Source of the DNA: a virus
Length of the DNA: 27,528 nt
Strand: one strand, 5' to 3'
Virus record (IMG/VR): IMGVR_UViG_3300029448_000332
Location: 1 to 27,528 of that record
A program made the position numbers and the translations under genes. The notes under the pieces are model-generated. The model saw only the letters and a program-made list of their open reading frames with translations, was not told where the DNA came from and searched no databases. This document shows, one piece after another, positions 26,483-27,528 of this stretch (its first letter is position 1; the number at the start of each line of letters is the position of its first letter).

Positions 26483-27528
26483 GGGTAGAGTTTGAGGTAA
26501 AAAACAAAAAGGCTATAAAGCAAATAAAGGAAACTAGCCAGGCTTTAGACAAGTTTAGTGATGATCTAGACCGAAACTATGCAGGTATGCGGTTACTAGA
26601 CCAAATTACAGGCGGCGCAGTTTCGCAATTTCAAGACTTTAAAGAGGGTGCAAAGGGCGGTATTTTGGCAGTAAGAAATTTAACAGGCAGCTTTAAAGCA
26701 TTAAAGGCGTCTATTATTGCTACTGGTATTGGTGCTATTGTGGTGGCTCTGGGGTTAATTGTAGCCTACTGGGACGACATTAAAGAGTTAATAAACGGCG
26801 TAAGTGCAGAGCAAGAGGCGTTACTAGCTACGCAAAAAGAGAGCGTAGCCGCTAGTCAAATGGCAGCTGACACTATAAGCGCAACGTCAAACACTTTAAA
26901 GCTACAGGGCAAAAGTGAGCGAGACATATTAAATATGAAAAAAGCTCAAACCGACGAAACCATAAAGGCTTTAGAGGCGCAGCTAATTACGCAAAAAGAA
27001 ATAAAAGACGCACAGGTCGAAACGGCTACTAGAAATAGAAATATAGTAGCTGGGTTTGTTTTAATGGTTTCCGCACCTTTAGTAGCATTGCTAGCTTTAG
27101 TAGACGGACTTGCGCAAGGCTTAGTCGCTTTAGGTTTAATAGACCAAGGCACAAATTTAGCCGAGGGGTTTGTAATGGGTACAGCCGAGTTACTTTTTAA
27201 CCCAGACGACGTAGCCGAAAAAGGCGACGCTACTATAGCCGAGACAGAAAAACAACTACAGAAACTTAAAAACACTAGGGACGGTTACGTACTACAGCAA
27301 CAGGCGCAAGACAAAAAAATAGCAGACGAAAAAAAGGCTAAAAAAGAAAAAGAAGAGGCAGAGGCGCAAGCCAAGGCAGACGCAGCGGCACAAAAAGCTG
27401 CCAACGACGAAGAAAAACGCCAACAAGCTATAGACGCAATACAAAACAAATATAGAATAAAGCGTGAAGACGAGGCGGCATTACTCGAAAGCCAAAAGCT
27501 AGAGCTAGAAAAACAAAGACAGCTAGCC
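26464..27528 (+). CDS. Tape measure protein, N-terminal part (gene continues at base 1)
   Basis: Start ATG 26464, MAVEKIGVEFEVKNKKAIKQ. The joined gene (26464-27429 then 1-699) codes for 554 aa. N-terminal helical part, a hydrophobic segment at about 83-103 (SIIATGIGAIVVALGLIVAYW), a long helical part, a second hydrophobic stretch at about 194-226 and a strongly charged Ala/Lys/Glu-rich coiled coil at about 265-360. GGILAVRNLTGSFKALKASI and the two hydrophobic stretches are typical of Bacteroidota phage tape measures. At roughly 1.5 angstrom per residue the tail would be about 80 nm, short for the group. The last 99 bases repeat window bases 1-99. Confidence 0.93.
   Translation, partial: MAVEKIGVEFEVKNKKAIKQIKETSQALDKFSDDLDRNYAGMRLLDQITGGAVSQFQDFKEGAKGGILAVRNLTGSFKALKASIIATGIGAIVVALGLIVAYWDDIKELINGVSAEQEALLATQKESVAASQMAADTISATSNTLKLQGKSERDILNMKKAQTDETIKALEAQLITQKEIKDAQVETATRNRNIVAGFVLMVSAPLVALLALVDGLAQGLVALGLIDQGTNLAEGFVMGTAELLFNPDDVAEKGDATIAETEKQLQKLKNTRDGYVLQQQAQDKKIADEKKAKKEKEEAEAQAKADAAAQKAANDEEKRQQAIDAIQNKYRIKREDEAALLESQKLELEKQRQLA
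27430..27528. repeat. 99-bp terminal overlap, right copy
   Basis: Identical to bases 1-99; see that entry. Remove one copy to obtain the 27,429-bp circle. Confidence 0.95.

Overview
The window is a complete, circularly closed genome of a small tailed phage. The first 99 bases and the last 99 bases are identical, and the tape-measure gene reads in frame across that junction, so the unique genome is 27,429 bp. All genes lie on the + strand, are tightly packed (many TAATG or ATGA overlaps) and lack Shine-Dalgarno sequences. The protein families (XkdF-type protease, DUF6712-like connector, the capsid, tail-tube and tail-protein types) and two promoters of the form TTTG-N19/20-TATATTG point to a Bacteroidota host, probably a flavobacterium; a marine origin is only a guess. 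A long-tailed, non-contractile (siphovirus) particle is inferred from the tape measure, tail tube and chaperone genes and the absence of a sheath. No integrase or repressor was seen, so a lytic life style is likely.

Layout in circular order. Replication and recombination (12,733-19,283): NinG-like nuclease, an SSB-like pair, a DnaB/RecA-type ATPase, a sigma-factor-like protein, PD-(D/E)XK nucleases including a RecE/YqaJ-like exonuclease, a DnaA-domain-IV-like protein and many small proteins. Packaging (19,304-20,971): small and large terminase separated by a Cys-rich mini-gene. A separate unit (20,972-21,484): direct repeats, a Bacteroidota promoter, a possibly structured RNA leader, a 56-aa gene and a terminator. 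Tail (21,533-27,429 and on to 699): frameshifted tail chaperone, tail terminator, gp10-like protein, two large tail proteins and the tape measure. Head (730-8,622): protease with a candidate frameshift extension, three paralogous small proteins, scaffold, capsid, tail tube, portal and connector. Fibre and lysis (8,597-12,547): a beta-rich protein, a heptad-repeat fibre, holin-like proteins and an amidase. A 185-bp gap with iterated repeats and a T-rich tract separates lysis from the early genes and may hold the origin.

Main points of interest. (1) Three tandem paralogs begin with an MSTEKRVFxKLF-like peptide that matches the C-terminal end of the scaffold protein, which suggests a capsid-targeting peptide and a set of internal head proteins. 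(2) Two genes carry homopolymer decamers (A10 in the protease, T10 in the tail chaperone) where a -1 shift joins a conserved second domain. (3) A motif (A/G)CGTTATATA stands before five late gene blocks, four times exactly 13 nt before the ATG, and the phage encodes a sigma-like protein that could read it. (4) An isolated promoter-RNA-ORF-terminator unit sits between the terminase and tail genes.
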